From assembly GCA_028714915.1 (NCBI GenBank), contig JAQTLL010000004.1, forward strand, positions 1 to 64,000: a stretch of 64,000 bases of DNA, in the 5' to 3' direction. Both the position numbers and the translations under genes were made by a program. The stretch comes from Sulfuricurvum sp. GTDB lineage: Bacteria > Campylobacterota > Campylobacteria > Campylobacterales > Sulfurimonadaceae. Below, piece after piece: positions 28,813-38,611 of the stretch; the first letter of the stretch is position 1; the number at the start of each line of letters is the position of its first letter. The notes beneath the pieces are model-generated. The model ran no database searches. It was given only the letters and a program-made list of their open reading frames with translations, and was not told where the DNA came from.

Positions 28813-30318
28813 ATGAAACAATTACTCTGCGCAACATTCGAGGGGATTGATGCCAAAACAGTCGAAGTCCAATTTACGGCAACCAAAGGACTCCCCGCTT
28901 TTACTATAGTGGGGATGGCGAATACCGCCATTGCCGAATCCAAAGAGCGGGTAAAATCCGCCTTACTCAGCAATGCCTTTACTTTTCCTCCCAAGCGCCT
29001 CACCATAAACCTAGCCCCCAGTGACATCCGTAAAGAGGGCTCCCATTTTGATCTCGCCGTTGCGACACTCATTGCCTTGGGTGAACAAAAAACTGAACTT
29101 GAGGGATGGTATGTCTTTGGCGAATTGGGCTTGGACGGAAGTGTCAGTGAAAACACTCTTCTCTACCCCATCATCCTCTCCCTTGCCAACCAAGGAATCA
29201 TCACCAAAGCTATCGTCCCCGCCAATGCACTTAATAAACTCTCACGTATCCCCAACATTGCTTTTTATGGAACAAGTTCCCTCACCCAAACCCTTGAGAT
29301 ACTCTCAAATGAGAATCAAAGCGCCCATGTCAGCACATCAACCTTCTCCTTTCCCACCCTAACCCACCAAGAAAATAACTATTTTTATCATCAGCATTAT
29401 CCCCTTGATTTTAAAGAGATCAAAGGGCAAGAGCACGCCAAACGTGCCGCACTCATTTGTGCTGCCGGGATGCATAATCTGCTCCTTGAGGGCTCTCCGG
29501 GAAGTGGAAAATCAATGATTGCCAAACGGTTGCAACACATTCTCCCTCCGCTGCACAATGATGAGATGCTCGAATGTGCCAAGCTGGAAATTCTCGATGG
29601 CAAAGAGCCCTCTTTTACACCCGAGCGCCCTTTTCGAGCTCCTCATCATACGTCAACACCCTCCAGTATTTTCGGAGGGGGAAGCCACAAGGCACAAATA
29701 GGGGAAGTGGGATTGGCACATGGAGGAATATTATTTTTTGATGAACTTCCTCATTTTTCCAAAAATATCCTTGAAGCACTGCGAGAGCCTCTCGAAGATC
29801 GACATATTCGCATATCGCGCGTGAACAGTAAAGTTATCTATGCTGCAGATTTTCTCTTTGTTGCGGCGATGAACCCCTGCCCGTGTGGAAATCTCCTCAG
29901 CAAAGCGACACCATGCCGATGCTCAGACGTAGAGATCAGTCGTTACCGCTCACGCCTCTCTGACCCTTTTTTAGACCGAATCGACCTCTTTATCCAAATG
30001 CATCAAAGCAATGCCGAAGATAAAACCTCCTATACCTCCCAGCAGTTTCATGAAAAAGTGCGCAACGCATTTTTACACCAAAAAGGGCGCGGACAGGTAC
30101 GACTTAACGGCTCACTTACCGACAGTGAAATCGGAGTGTTTTGTGTTTTGGGAGACGAGACACAGAAAATTATCGATCAAGCCATTGGACGTTTTGGATT
30201 GTCATTTCGTGCTGTGGGGAGGATTTTAAAAGTAGCGCGAACGATTGCGGATTTAGAAGGAGCTGAGAATATCGATAAAGAGCACCTCTTAGAGGCACTC
30301 AGTTATCGAAAGCGGTAA
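28813..30318 (+). CDS. comM: ComM/YifB-family AAA+ ATPase (Mg-chelatase-like)
   Basis: 501 residues. The N-terminal S5-fold domain has GLPAFTIVGMANTAI and KRLTINLAPSDIRKEG. The AAA+ domain has Walker A GSPGSGKS (227-234), ILFFDELPHF, and a C-terminal helical domain with SFRAVGRILKVARTIADL. A CPCG...CRC cysteine pair lies between, as in the family. ComM is a branch-migration helicase that aids natural transformation; the substrate here is inferred. It ends 1 base before the convergent exporter gene. Confidence 0.9.
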   Translation: MKQLLCATFEGIDAKTVEVQFTATKGLPAFTIVGMANTAIAESKERVKSALLSNAFTFPPKRLTINLAPSDIRKEGSHFDLAVATLIALGEQKTELEGWYVFGELGLDGSVSENTLLYPIILSLANQGIITKAIVPANALNKLSRIPNIAFYGTSSLTQTLEILSNENQSAHVSTSTFSFPTLTHQENNYFYHQHYPLDFKEIKGQEHAKRAALICAAGMHNLLLEGSPGSGKSMIAKRLQHILPPLHNDEMLECAKLEILDGKEPSFTPERPFRAPHHTSTPSSIFGGGSHKAQIGEVGLAHGGILFFDELPHFSKNILEALREPLEDRHIRISRVNSKVIYAADFLFVAAMNPCPCGNLLSKATPCRCSDVEISRYRSRLSDPFLDRIDLFIQMHQSNAEDKTSYTSQQFHEKVRNAFLHQKGRGQVRLNGSLTDSEIGVFCVLGDETQKIIDQAIGRFGLSFRAVGRILKVARTIADLEGAENIDKEHLLEALSYRKR

Positions 30319-31419
30319 TTAAAATGTCGCCACAACCCATTGCGTAATGACAAAACCACCAACCACCAACCAAATAAACATAGAGCCTGCTGTATAAATA
30401 GGCGCCAGTCCCAGCCCTTTAAATTTTGCGAAACGTGTCCCCATCCCCAACGCGGTCATCGCCATCGTAAGCAAGAAGGTATCGATGAGATTAACATTAC
30501 CAATCACCCCTGTAATAATGGTTGCCATATCTTCCGGAGCGCTCAATGTATAATTATGGATAAGTGAATTTACCCCTGCCATACCAATAAAATAGACGGC
30601 AAACCAAGGGATGACCAACTTCACTTTTGAACCCTCAGTTCCTGATTTTTTCGCCATAAAGCTTAAAACAAGACCCAAAACAATCAGCATCGGTGCAATC
30701 ATAATAACCCGCGTCATTTTAACGATAACAGCGGTGTTTGCCATGCTCTCACCTGCGCCCGGTACGGAAGCAGGAACGGCAACCACTTGCGCCACTTCAT
30801 GAATCGTACCGCCGACATACATCCCAAACGTTGAGGGGCTCATGTGCAAGAATCCAGTTGCAGGTTCAATGATTGTGGCATAAAGGACAGGATATAAAAA
30901 CATGGAGATTGTCCCGAAGAGGACAACCATAGAGACCGCAATCGCGGTTTTATACTCTTCAGACTTCAAAACAGGCTCTGTTGCCAAAACAGCGGCAGCA
31001 CCGCAAACTGACGCACCCGAAGCGGTCAGAATAGAGGTGTCTTTATCCATCTTAAAAACTTTCGTTCCCAGCCAGATACCGATAATCATGGTCGAAGAGA
31101 GGACCAAAAGAGAAACCATAAACCCCTGAATCCCCACTTCGGCTATCTGCTGAAACGTAATCCGAAAGCCGTAAAAAACGATGGCAAAGCGTAAAATCTT
31201 TTTACCCGAAAAAACAATTCCGCTCTCCCATGCTGAAGGAAATTTATTATGAAGGGTATTGGCATAAAAAATACCCAGCACAATCCCCACAACCAACGGC
31301 GAAATACCCAGATTTTTTACCACACTTAACTCAGAAATCATGGTGGCCGCAGCGGCAAAAATAGCAACAAATAGAATACCGTTAAGCGTTCCGGCACGCT
31401 TTTGAGGTGAAAATGGCAT
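30319..31419 (-). CDS. YeiH-family putative sulfate/sulfonate exporter
   Basis: 366 residues with about ten membrane segments of the YeiH (UPF0324/PSE) family; recognisable stretches are GFRITFQQIAEVG, SGASVCGAAAVLATEP and GGTIHEVAQVVA. The start MPFSPQKRAG follows AAGGAG; the ORF's first 9 codons lie upstream of it. Family members are described only as putative sulfate or sulfite exporters. In a sulfur-oxidising bacterium export of an oxyanion would make sense, but no sulfur gene is adjacent. Confidence 0.82.
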   Translation of the reverse strand: MPFSPQKRAGTLNGILFVAIFAAAATMISELSVVKNLGISPLVVGIVLGIFYANTLHNKFPSAWESGIVFSGKKILRFAIVFYGFRITFQQIAEVGIQGFMVSLLVLSSTMIIGIWLGTKVFKMDKDTSILTASGASVCGAAAVLATEPVLKSEEYKTAIAVSMVVLFGTISMFLYPVLYATIIEPATGFLHMSPSTFGMYVGGTIHEVAQVVAVPASVPGAGESMANTAVIVKMTRVIMIAPMLIVLGLVLSFMAKKSGTEGSKVKLVIPWFAVYFIGMAGVNSLIHNYTLSAPEDMATIITGVIGNVNLIDTFLLTMAMTALGMGTRFAKFKGLGLAPIYTAGSMFIWLVVGGFVITQWVVATF

Positions 31420-31440
31420 AAAAAAAGCTCCTTTAATATA

Positions 31441-31520
31441 AGTCATCGGAACTCGTCCCGATTGACTACGTTAACACTAGGTTTCCTTCGGCAGGAAGCC
31501 CAAGCGCACTCCTGCGCTTT
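31441..31520. repeat. Structured repeat element, copy A
   Basis: Stem 1: AGTCATCGG pairs with CCGATTGACT (one bulged T) around the loop AACTCGTC. A linker CTACGTTAACACT follows. Stem 2: GGTTTCCT pairs with AGGAAGCC around TTCGGC-type bases. A third hairpin, AAGCGCA-ctcc-TGCGCTT with trailing Ts, could terminate transcription. Loop and linker are identical to copy B at 48956, whereas stem bases differ but still pair. Located between yeiH and the DUF748 gene; the strand of function is unknown. Confidence 0.7.
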
Positions 31521-31560
31521 TAAAGACGACATTATAGGAGAAATGGGTTAATGGCGCGAA

Positions 31561-34500
31561 TTAATGCACACTCAGCTCTAATCGTATGGGGACACCCTCT
31601 TTCGAATCAAACACCCCCACCTCGTTCACCCCAACCGATACACGACTTTGCAATGCAGGATTTTTATGCAGATATACTACCACAGCGTCAGAGCGTTTGG
31701 ATGCCAAAGCCTCCAGCTCAGGTTTTGCCAACACTTGAAGAGCAATAAGCTTCTCAATCAATGCAGCCGTATAGTGATAGGTAAACTCAGCATCTTGTTT
31801 GTATTTTTCCTCCATCGCCCGACGAAGTTCTCTGAGCTCTTTAGAATCCATGGACTTTTTAGCCGTTGCTTCTAAAAATGCCAAACTCAGTGCATCCGCT
31901 GAATTTATCCCTTCTTTTGCATGCTGACCCATCACCTCTTGAATCAGCTTCTGCACTCTCAACGCCCGTTCATCTTGCTCATTTGCCCAGCCGCCATGTA
32001 CTTTTAGCATTAATTTAGGCCGCTTTATCAAGAGAGTCGTGAGCTTATCAAGCTTTTCGTGCATGGGAGGGAGGATAATATCCTCTCCCGCTTCAAATGA
32101 GACTTTTGAGAGGGAATCATCATTTGAATCCAACCCCATCATAGCCCCCAGAAGTCTAAACGGTGAAGTGATTGCCTTCGTCAGTAGATTACCGATTACC
32201 TGCCACACTACTTTTCCATACTTGAAATTAGGACTGTTCACATCTCCCTCAATCGGAAGATCAATATCAATCACCCCAGCACTGTCTTCAAGCAATGCCA
32301 CAACAAGACCCATTGGCCATGGCGATCCTCCCGCCTTCTCTTCACCCAATTCAATTTTTTTAATCACGATCTTATTTTGAGCGTCGAGCTTCCCTTGATT
32401 AATTTTGTAACCCAAATCCAAAAAAAGTTTTCCATCCGCAATTTTGTATCCTAAAAACTGAAGCGAATAAGGGGTGTACTGTTTCAGTTCCAGATTTTCA
32501 AACGCGACATGCATATCCGTAAATTCTTTGGGCGCTTTGGTATTAAGCTGCCCGTTGATCTTGGTCGATCCATACTGATCGACACCCCCTCTGAGTTTCA
32601 CAAATGTCGTTACATCTTTCGTCGTTGAAATACCTAATACTTCCCCGCCTAAATCATGGGTATACGTTTTAAACGGCAACGGGAGCGAGAGATCGCTAAA
32701 CGTTGCACTGCTGTTTAAAAGCGACAATTTAATGACATCAATTCCAAACGGGTTTCCAGATGCAGCAGTGCTCACGTTTGCATCCCTTTTTTTCGCTTTG
32801 CTTAGGGTTGAAAAATTGAGCGTTTTATTCTGATCGATCAAAACATTTGTATACAACCCATCCACCGAAATATGATTGACTTTGAGCCGATTATCGGGAT
32901 ACGTATAGACGAATGGGGTCACTCCGATACGATTCCATCCCAACAAAACAGAGGCATCACGGCGATCCTCCACGACCCAATCTTCCAGGGCAAGCTTCCC
33001 CTCCAGCAATGTTTTTAGAGGTGTATATGAGTACGTTCCGCGAAGCCCAAGATCACCGCGACGCAATTGAGCGTAGGTACTTGGCTCAATGTACGGATCG
33101 ATAAGAGGAAGTGAGAAATGGCTCAGCCCAAAACTTCCTTTGCTTTGAAGTGTTTCCAGTCGAAGCTGTGAAATAATTTTTAGGGTCGTTTTTTTATTGA
33201 TTCGGCTAAACGCCTCAATGTTCATCTCCTCACCCTTATTGCTGGAGAGGTTTTTCACCCCGAGATGCACCTCATCAAGGTTTATCGCAACAGGATGTTC
33301 GGGGACTTCATCTACAAATCCTACAGAAGCCTTGTTCAATGCAACGTCATTTACACGGTAGCTCCATGGCGAACCGTTGGATGTTTTCTCTTTTGTATTT
33401 GAGACATAGAGGAGTTGTTTTAAATCAATTGAGCCATCTTTCACCCGTTTTAACGATAGGTTCAAACCCCCGATTTCTACTTTTTCTACAAGAGCGTCTT
33501 TAGCCTCTCGTTCTATCGCTATCTGACTTATTGATAGGTTCTCAAACCCTGCTACTGCCGATGCATCGGTTGAGCGATACACCCCCATTTTCCCCGTTTT
33601 CAGCTGAGCATTTACTGTTTTCTTGGGATCACTGCTCACCTTTTGAGAATTCAAAGAGATCCCTTCCAGCGTTACCGTATAGGGTATTTTTGGGCCATTA
33701 TCAGCCCACGCCACCCCCATATTGTTCAATACAAGATCTTGTATCGAGACACTCCATGGAATCTTGGTCTCATTTTCATCTTCAGGAAACGCTTTGTTGA
33801 TCTGCTCTATGTAGTCCAGCCAATCAATCACCCCATCCCGTGATCTTGTAGCACTCAATGCCAGGCCATCAAGCTTCAGCAAAGAGGCATCAAATACTTT
33901 ACGCATCGGCCAAACAGTTGCATCGGAAATATTAACACTCCCTACATCCAATAATTTTCGTTGCTCCCCCTTGGGGATAATTCGAAGCGAATGCAGTCCC
34001 ATTTGAACATTTGAGAGCTTTGTTGCGTTTATATCTTCTGTTGAAAGTTCGTACTTAAACGAAAAATGTGCGGTTCCGTCGGCTACTTCTATGGGGAGCT
34101 TTTCTTTGAAATAGCGCCATGGAGTATAAAGCTTGCCGGAGCTAACCGCTACACTTCCTGAGAGGGCAAACGGTTTCATTGCGGCAATTTTTCCACGTAA
34201 ATCGACAAATCCCCCCTCATTGATGGTCGCATACAGTCGCATAATCCCTTTGGAGCCGGACGTCTCTCTCAAATCAATATTTTCCACATGAAACCCGATA
34301 GCATCAACGCTTTGGTAATAGTTTTTCCCCTCGCTAACATCCGCATACTCTACCGCTCCATTTTTGAGGGTAAAATCTTGAATCAACAGCGCCAAAGGCT
34401 TAGAAGGCTCTTTTGTTGTATTCTTTTCGCCTTCCAGCAACCATCCAAAGTTCATCTCACCGTTACTGTCTTTAGAGAGAGAAATTCGAGGATTTTCAAT

Positions 34501-34806
34501 CTGTATGCTCTGAACAACCAATTCCCCCTTCCAAAAATACTCGATCGGATTGACGTTGATAGTAAAAAAATCAACCGCGACAAAGTCACCGTTTTTCGGA
34601 GTTTTAAAAGAGAGTTTTTGGAGAGACAGCCGAAAAGTAAACGGATTAAATGATGCCTTCTTGACAGACAATTGTCCACCCTCTGTTGCGGCTGCTACTT
34701 TTGGGGGAGCAACATGTTTAATGACATAAGGGATGCCGAAAAATCCAACAACCGTATAAAGACTCACAGCCGCCAAAGCCGTATAAATCAAAAACTGTTT
34801 TTTCAT
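31561..34806 (-). CDS. Large AsmA-like DUF748 protein
   Basis: 1081 residues from MKKQFLIYTALAAVS, preceded by GGGTGGGG; the ORF's 46 upstream codons look non-coding. A single N-terminal membrane helix (about 5-22) is followed by a long periplasmic beta-rich body with repeated AsmA/DUF748-type segments (for example LSLQKLSFKTPKNGD, VVQSIQIENPRISLSKD, KVNHISVDGLYTNVLIDQN). The last 200 residues include ILPPMHEKLDKLTTLLIKRP with an OmpA-like flavour. AsmA-like proteins of this size act in phospholipid transport between membranes; DUF748 itself is uncharacterised. The yeiH gene lies downstream on the same strand. Confidence 0.85.
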   Translation of the reverse strand: MKKQFLIYTALAAVSLYTVVGFFGIPYVIKHVAPPKVAAATEGGQLSVKKASFNPFTFRLSLQKLSFKTPKNGDFVAVDFFTINVNPIEYFWKGELVVQSIQIENPRISLSKDSNGEMNFGWLLEGEKNTTKEPSKPLALLIQDFTLKNGAVEYADVSEGKNYYQSVDAIGFHVENIDLRETSGSKGIMRLYATINEGGFVDLRGKIAAMKPFALSGSVAVSSGKLYTPWRYFKEKLPIEVADGTAHFSFKYELSTEDINATKLSNVQMGLHSLRIIPKGEQRKLLDVGSVNISDATVWPMRKVFDASLLKLDGLALSATRSRDGVIDWLDYIEQINKAFPEDENETKIPWSVSIQDLVLNNMGVAWADNGPKIPYTVTLEGISLNSQKVSSDPKKTVNAQLKTGKMGVYRSTDASAVAGFENLSISQIAIEREAKDALVEKVEIGGLNLSLKRVKDGSIDLKQLLYVSNTKEKTSNGSPWSYRVNDVALNKASVGFVDEVPEHPVAINLDEVHLGVKNLSSNKGEEMNIEAFSRINKKTTLKIISQLRLETLQSKGSFGLSHFSLPLIDPYIEPSTYAQLRRGDLGLRGTYSYTPLKTLLEGKLALEDWVVEDRRDASVLLGWNRIGVTPFVYTYPDNRLKVNHISVDGLYTNVLIDQNKTLNFSTLSKAKKRDANVSTAASGNPFGIDVIKLSLLNSSATFSDLSLPLPFKTYTHDLGGEVLGISTTKDVTTFVKLRGGVDQYGSTKINGQLNTKAPKEFTDMHVAFENLELKQYTPYSLQFLGYKIADGKLFLDLGYKINQGKLDAQNKIVIKKIELGEEKAGGSPWPMGLVVALLEDSAGVIDIDLPIEGDVNSPNFKYGKVVWQVIGNLLTKAITSPFRLLGAMMGLDSNDDSLSKVSFEAGEDIILPPMHEKLDKLTTLLIKRPKLMLKVHGGWANEQDERALRVQKLIQEVMGQHAKEGINSADALSLAFLEATAKKSMDSKELRELRRAMEEKYKQDAEFTYHYTAALIEKLIALQVLAKPELEALASKRSDAVVVYLHKNPALQSRVSVGVNEVGVFDSKEGVPIRLELSVH

Positions 34807-34910
34807 CCCCACCCTTTTATAAATAGTGTTCAATTTTAACACACTTAAATCTTTTTTGAGGCACATAAGGGCATAATGAGCAACATTATTTTTACTATTT
34901 GGATCATCAC

Positions 34911-35930
34911 ATGAAACGCAAAAAAATCTATAATCCTTCTTCAAATGAACATGTGAATGATCGGCGTATTTTTGGCGGCAATCCTACCGGTATTTTCGAA
35001 CTCAATAACATCAAATACCAATGGGCGTACAACCTTTGGGAGATGATGCTCAACAACACGTGGTTCCCCAAAGAGGTCGATATGACCCGTGATGCCGTAG
35101 ACTACAAATACCTAACCGAGATGGAAAAAACGGCGTACGACAAAGCCCTTTCCCAGCTCATTTTCATGGACAGTCTCCAGACAAACAATCTCATGGACAA
35201 CATCAATCCCTACGTCACTGCTCCTGAGATCAACCTCATCTTGGTCCGCCAAAGCTTTGAAGAGGCGCTCCATTCTCAAAGCTACGCCGTCATGGTAGAC
35301 TCTATCAGCCAAAACAGTGAAGAAATTTACGATCTTTGGCGCAGGGATATGATGCTCAAGACGAAAAATGACTCCATCGCCGCGCGCTACGATGAACTTG
35401 CCAATGATCCCAGCGAGAGCGCATTTGTCAAAGCCTGTTTTGCCAACCAAATCCTCGAGGGGATCTACTTTTACAGCGGATTTACCTACATCTATACCCT
35501 TGCCCGCTCAGGCAAAATGCTAGGCTCCGCACAGATGATCCGCTTTATCCAACGCGATGAAGTAACCCACCTCGTCTTGTTCCAAAATATCATCAATACC
35601 CTCAAACGTGAGCGCCCCGATTTATTTACCGAGACGCTTATTGAAGAAGTGTACGATATGTTCCGTAAAGCGGTAGAGCTTGAAATCGCATGGGGTCAAT
35701 ACATCACGCAAGGTCAAATCTTAGGCCTTACCAATGAAATCGTTGCCCAATACATCCAATACCTCGCCGACCAACGCCTCAGCGCTGTCGGATTAAAACC
35801 GCTCTACAACGTTAGCAACCCCATCAAATGGGTCGATGATTTCTCGAAGTTTAACGACCAAAAAACCAACTTTTTCGAGGGAACCGTAACGAATTACTCC
35901 AAAGGAAGCCTTAGCTTTGATGATTTCTAG
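34911..35930 (+). CDS. nrdB: Ribonucleotide reductase class Ia, beta subunit
   Basis: 339 residues. Diiron ligands are visible: Asp87 (FMDSLQ), Glu118 and His121 ([10 protein letters not shown]), Glu183 ([10 protein letters not shown]), Glu217 and His220 (RDEVTHL). The radical tyrosine is Tyr125 in HSQSY, so it is a tyrosyl-radical enzyme. I start at [11 protein letters not shown]. The catalytic partner nrdA is on the opposite strand 2.7 kb away. The gene overlaps the following nitrilase-family gene by 11 bases. Confidence 0.95.
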   Translation: MKRKKIYNPSSNEHVNDRRIFGGNPTGIFELNNIKYQWAYNLWEMMLNNTWFPKEVDMTRDAVDYKYLTEMEKTAYDKALSQLIFMDSLQTNNLMDNINPYVTAPEINLILVRQSFEEALHSQSYAVMVDSISQNSEEIYDLWRRDMMLKTKNDSIAARYDELANDPSESAFVKACFANQILEGIYFYSGFTYIYTLARSGKMLGSAQMIRFIQRDEVTHLVLFQNIINTLKRERPDLFTETLIEEVYDMFRKAVELEIAWGQYITQGQILGLTNEIVAQYIQYLADQRLSAVGLKPLYNVSNPIKWVDDFSKFNDQKTNFFEGTVTNYSKGSLSFDDF

Positions 35931-36648
35931 ACCCATCGTTTCTCTGTGTTTATCGACGGAAACAAATTTTGAGAACAATCTAACCCGTCTCATCCTCCTT
36001 ATTGTCCAGTCACCCGAGGATGCCATCATTGTCGCCCCCGAAGTATGCCTGACTGGTTTTGCCTACGATTGCTTTGAAGAAGCCGCTGCATTTACCCCCT
36101 ATGCTCTTGACAAACTTTGGGGATTTGTCGGCCATCGGCTCTTGATTTTTACCGCTATTACCAAACTGGGTGAGGAATTTCATAATATTGCATACGCACT
36201 CAGTGATGGAAAAGTACTTCACGCCCAATCCAAGGCAAAACTCTTTACCCTAGGGGGAGAGGTCGAACACTTTCGTGCAGGAGAAGAATCGAAAATTCTT
36301 CCGTTTGAGTTTGAGGGGGTAAAAATCGGAATTTTAATCTGCTTTGAGCTTCGTTTTAAAGCTCTTTGGCAACAACTCGAAGGATGTGACATCATCGCCA
36401 TCCCTGCACAATGGGGAAAAATCCGCACCGAACACTTCATCACTCTCACCAATGCACTAGCCGTCATGAATCAATGCTACACTATAGCCTCAGATACAGA
36501 CAATGACGACACAACGGGAATGAGTGGTATCATTAACCCTTTTGGACATGAGTTGCGAAACAATGGAGCAGAGTCCCTCTCATCTACTTACGAAAAGCGT
36601 ACCGTTACCGCAATGCGCCGTTATCTTGATGTAGGGATCCATGTATGA
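35920..36648 (+). CDS. Carbon-nitrogen hydrolase (nitrilase superfamily)
   Basis: 242 residues from the ATG at 35920. The Glu-Lys-Cys triad is present: Glu41 ([13 protein letters not shown]), Lys105 (SKAKLF) and Cys141 ([11 protein letters not shown]). The nucleophile block reads ICFELRF, as in the omega-amidase/predicted amidohydrolase branches, with Glu in place of the usual Asp after the cysteine. It is somewhat shorter than typical members. The ATG overlaps the nrdB end and the stop overlaps pcm (ATGA), so it sits in a coupled operon. The substrate is unknown; nitrilase-like amidases often act in metabolite repair. Confidence 0.85.
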   Translation: MISRPIVSLCLSTETNFENNLTRLILLIVQSPEDAIIVAPEVCLTGFAYDCFEEAAAFTPYALDKLWGFVGHRLLIFTAITKLGEEFHNIAYALSDGKVLHAQSKAKLFTLGGEVEHFRAGEESKILPFEFEGVKIGILICFELRFKALWQQLEGCDIIAIPAQWGKIRTEHFITLTNALAVMNQCYTIASDTDNDDTTGMSGIINPFGHELRNNGAESLSSTYEKRTVTAMRRYLDVGIHV

Positions 36649-37286
36649 TCGATAAAGTCACCATCATCAAAACCACCCGTATGAGCGAGGAGATTACCAA
36701 AAAATATCCCCTGCGCCCTACCATCAAAAATGCTATCATTCAGACCAATCGCGAAGTCTTTGTCCCTCTGGTCATGCGTCACAATGCCTATCGTCTCGAC
36801 GCTCTTCCCATCGGTGCACAACAGTTTATCTCTTCACCGCTCACCGTAGCAAAAATGACCCAATACCTCTCCCCCGAAGGGTGTGACAGCGTTTTAGAAA
36901 TCGGGTGCGGCAGCGGTTACCAAGCAGCCGTTCTCTCCCATCTTTTCCGTCGTGTTTTCACCATCGAGCGAATCGAATCCCTTCTTATCGAAGCCAAAGA
37001 GCGCTTTCGTCATCTGAAACTGGGAAACATCCACACCCGTACCGATGATGGACAAAACGGCTGGGAGCAATACGCTCCATTTGATCGCATCCTTTTTTCC
37101 GCCTCCGCACGCGCTATTCCCCAAAAACTTTTTGATCAACTGCGTGAAGGGGGAATTTTAATCGCTCCCGTAGAACGCGGACGCGAACAGGTAATTACCC
37201 GTTTTACAAAACAGGGAGGTAAAATCACCGAAGATGTGCTGGAAGTATGCGATTTTGTCCCGATTGTCGATGGTGTTGTACGATGA
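36645..37286 (+). CDS. pcm: Protein-L-isoaspartate O-methyltransferase
   Basis: 213 residues. Motif I is [18 protein letters not shown], preceded by [17 protein letters not shown], the PCMT hallmark, and followed by FTIERIESL and TDDGQNGW. It repairs isoaspartyl damage in proteins. The start and stop both overlap neighbours by 4 bases (ATGA), so the nitrilase, pcm and RsmB-like genes are translationally coupled. Confidence 0.94.
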   Translation: MIDKVTIIKTTRMSEEITKKYPLRPTIKNAIIQTNREVFVPLVMRHNAYRLDALPIGAQQFISSPLTVAKMTQYLSPEGCDSVLEIGCGSGYQAAVLSHLFRRVFTIERIESLLIEAKERFRHLKLGNIHTRTDDGQNGWEQYAPFDRILFSASARAIPQKLFDQLREGGILIAPVERGREQVITRFTKQGGKITEDVLEVCDFVPIVDGVVR

Positions 37287-38230
37287 GCCTTCCCGAAGCG
37301 TTTACCCAACGGCTAGAGCAAATTGTTCCACGTGAACAGCTTGAAACAATCCTCCGTACTTTTGATACCCCCAAGCAAGTAACATTTCGCGTCAATACAC
37401 TTAAATCAACACCTCAAGAGCTTGAGCTCGAACTTGAAACGGCTCAGATTTCCTACGAGAGAGTAGGGTGGAAAACACAATTTATGGAAGGAGTCTATCG
37501 TATATCCCCCGAAGACAAACTCCGCCTCACGTCATCTGATGCCTTTTACGGCGGGCGACTCTATATCCAAAATCTAGCCTCCATGATCGCACCGTGGATC
37601 TTAGCTCCACAACCCGAAGAGACTGTCCTCGATTTAGCTGCCGCTCCGGGGGGTAAAACGCTGATGTTGGCAGGTATGATGGAAAATACCGGATGGCTCT
37701 CCGCCGTAGAGCTCTCACGCGAACGTTTTTTTCGCCTCCGAGACAATCTCACTGCGCAAGGAGTCACCAACGCTCATACTTATATGACCGATGGACGAAG
37801 TGTCGGGAAAAAGTGCCCCGAGATGTTTGACCGTATCCTCCTTGATGCACCGTGTTCCTCCGAAGCACGCTTCAAAACCCATGACCCCAAATCAATGTCC
37901 TTTTGGACCATCCACAAAGTCAAAGAGACTTCCAAGCTTCAACGCCGATTGTTACTCTCCGCCTACGATGCCCTCAAGTCAGGAGGCAAGCTCCTCTATT
38001 GTACCTGCTCATTCTCCCCCGAAGAGAACGAAAGCCCCATTCAGCACCTCTTAGAGCGTCATGGAGACCGTTTAAATACTCTGCCACTAACTTTACCCTT
38101 CGACAACGTACAAAAGCCCTTAGAGCGTTGGGGAAAAGAAGTTTTTGATGCGCGGATTCAAAATGGAGTACGAATTTTACCCACCGATACAATTGATGGG
38201 TTCTTTTTGTGTTTATTGGAGAAAAACTAA
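37283..38230 (+). CDS. RsmB/NOL1/NOP2/Sun-family RNA m5C methyltransferase
   Basis: 315 residues. SAM motif: [19 protein letters not shown]. Both conserved cysteine motifs are present: [10 protein letters not shown] (motif IV) and [13 protein letters not shown] (motif VI), where the TC cysteine is the nucleophile. No N-terminal NusB-like domain is present, so it is closer to YebU/RsmF or NSun-type enzymes than full RsmB. Target rRNA or tRNA cytosine is unknown. The ATG overlaps the pcm stop. Confidence 0.9.
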   Translation: MSLPEAFTQRLEQIVPREQLETILRTFDTPKQVTFRVNTLKSTPQELELELETAQISYERVGWKTQFMEGVYRISPEDKLRLTSSDAFYGGRLYIQNLASMIAPWILAPQPEETVLDLAAAPGGKTLMLAGMMENTGWLSAVELSRERFFRLRDNLTAQGVTNAHTYMTDGRSVGKKCPEMFDRILLDAPCSSEARFKTHDPKSMSFWTIHKVKETSKLQRRLLLSAYDALKSGGKLLYCTCSFSPEENESPIQHLLERHGDRLNTLPLTLPFDNVQKPLERWGKEVFDARIQNGVRILPTDTIDGFFLCLLEKN

Positions 38231-38611
38231 TTAAGCGCTAAACGGCAACTCTTCATACCCCATCGATGCGCCGATAATGTATAGCGGTGCTTCATTCACA
38301 CGCCCGCTATACCTGCCGATTGCTAAAGCACAGGTATTAGCACTGACCTCTACCGTTATCCCCTCAGACATATCAAGTGATTTCAAAACATTATCACTCG
38401 CAAGCTTTGCATCACTCACACCCTCCACGCGAAACGCAATATCAATCCAATCATATCCGCGTGCAATGTCTTGAACACTAAAACGAATTTCGATGGAAGT
38501 AGGAGAGAGTGGGGTGATGGAACGGATTTCACCGTGCTTTGCATTGTCCAAACGCGCTAACAAAGAAGTTAGCGCTTGAGCGTTTAGTGGCTTTACTGGC
38601 ACCCGTCGCAC
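38231..38611 (-). CDS. Hypothetical protein overlapping the end of nrdA
   Basis: I do not recognise this 126-residue protein. It starts at a GTG inside the nrdA 3' end (19-base overlap), with another GTG 9 bases on; translation is probably coupled to nrdA. It is soluble and looks alpha/beta: LTSLLARLDNAKHGEI, SIEIRFSVQDIARGYDWIDIAFRVEG, GITVEVSANTCALAIGRYSG. It ends 1 base from the end of the convergent methyltransferase gene. The clean reading frame and spacing support it as a real gene. Confidence 0.7.
   Translation of the reverse strand: MRRVPVKPLNAQALTSLLARLDNAKHGEIRSITPLSPTSIEIRFSVQDIARGYDWIDIAFRVEGVSDAKLASDNVLKSLDMSEGITVEVSANTCALAIGRYSGRVNEAPLYIIGASMGYEELPFSA

Noticed and set aside
31441..31520. 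Integron attC site as an explanation for the structured element
   Set aside because: The linker GTTAAC resembles a core site, but the paired RYYYAAC/GTTRRRY ends and flanking cassette structure are missing.
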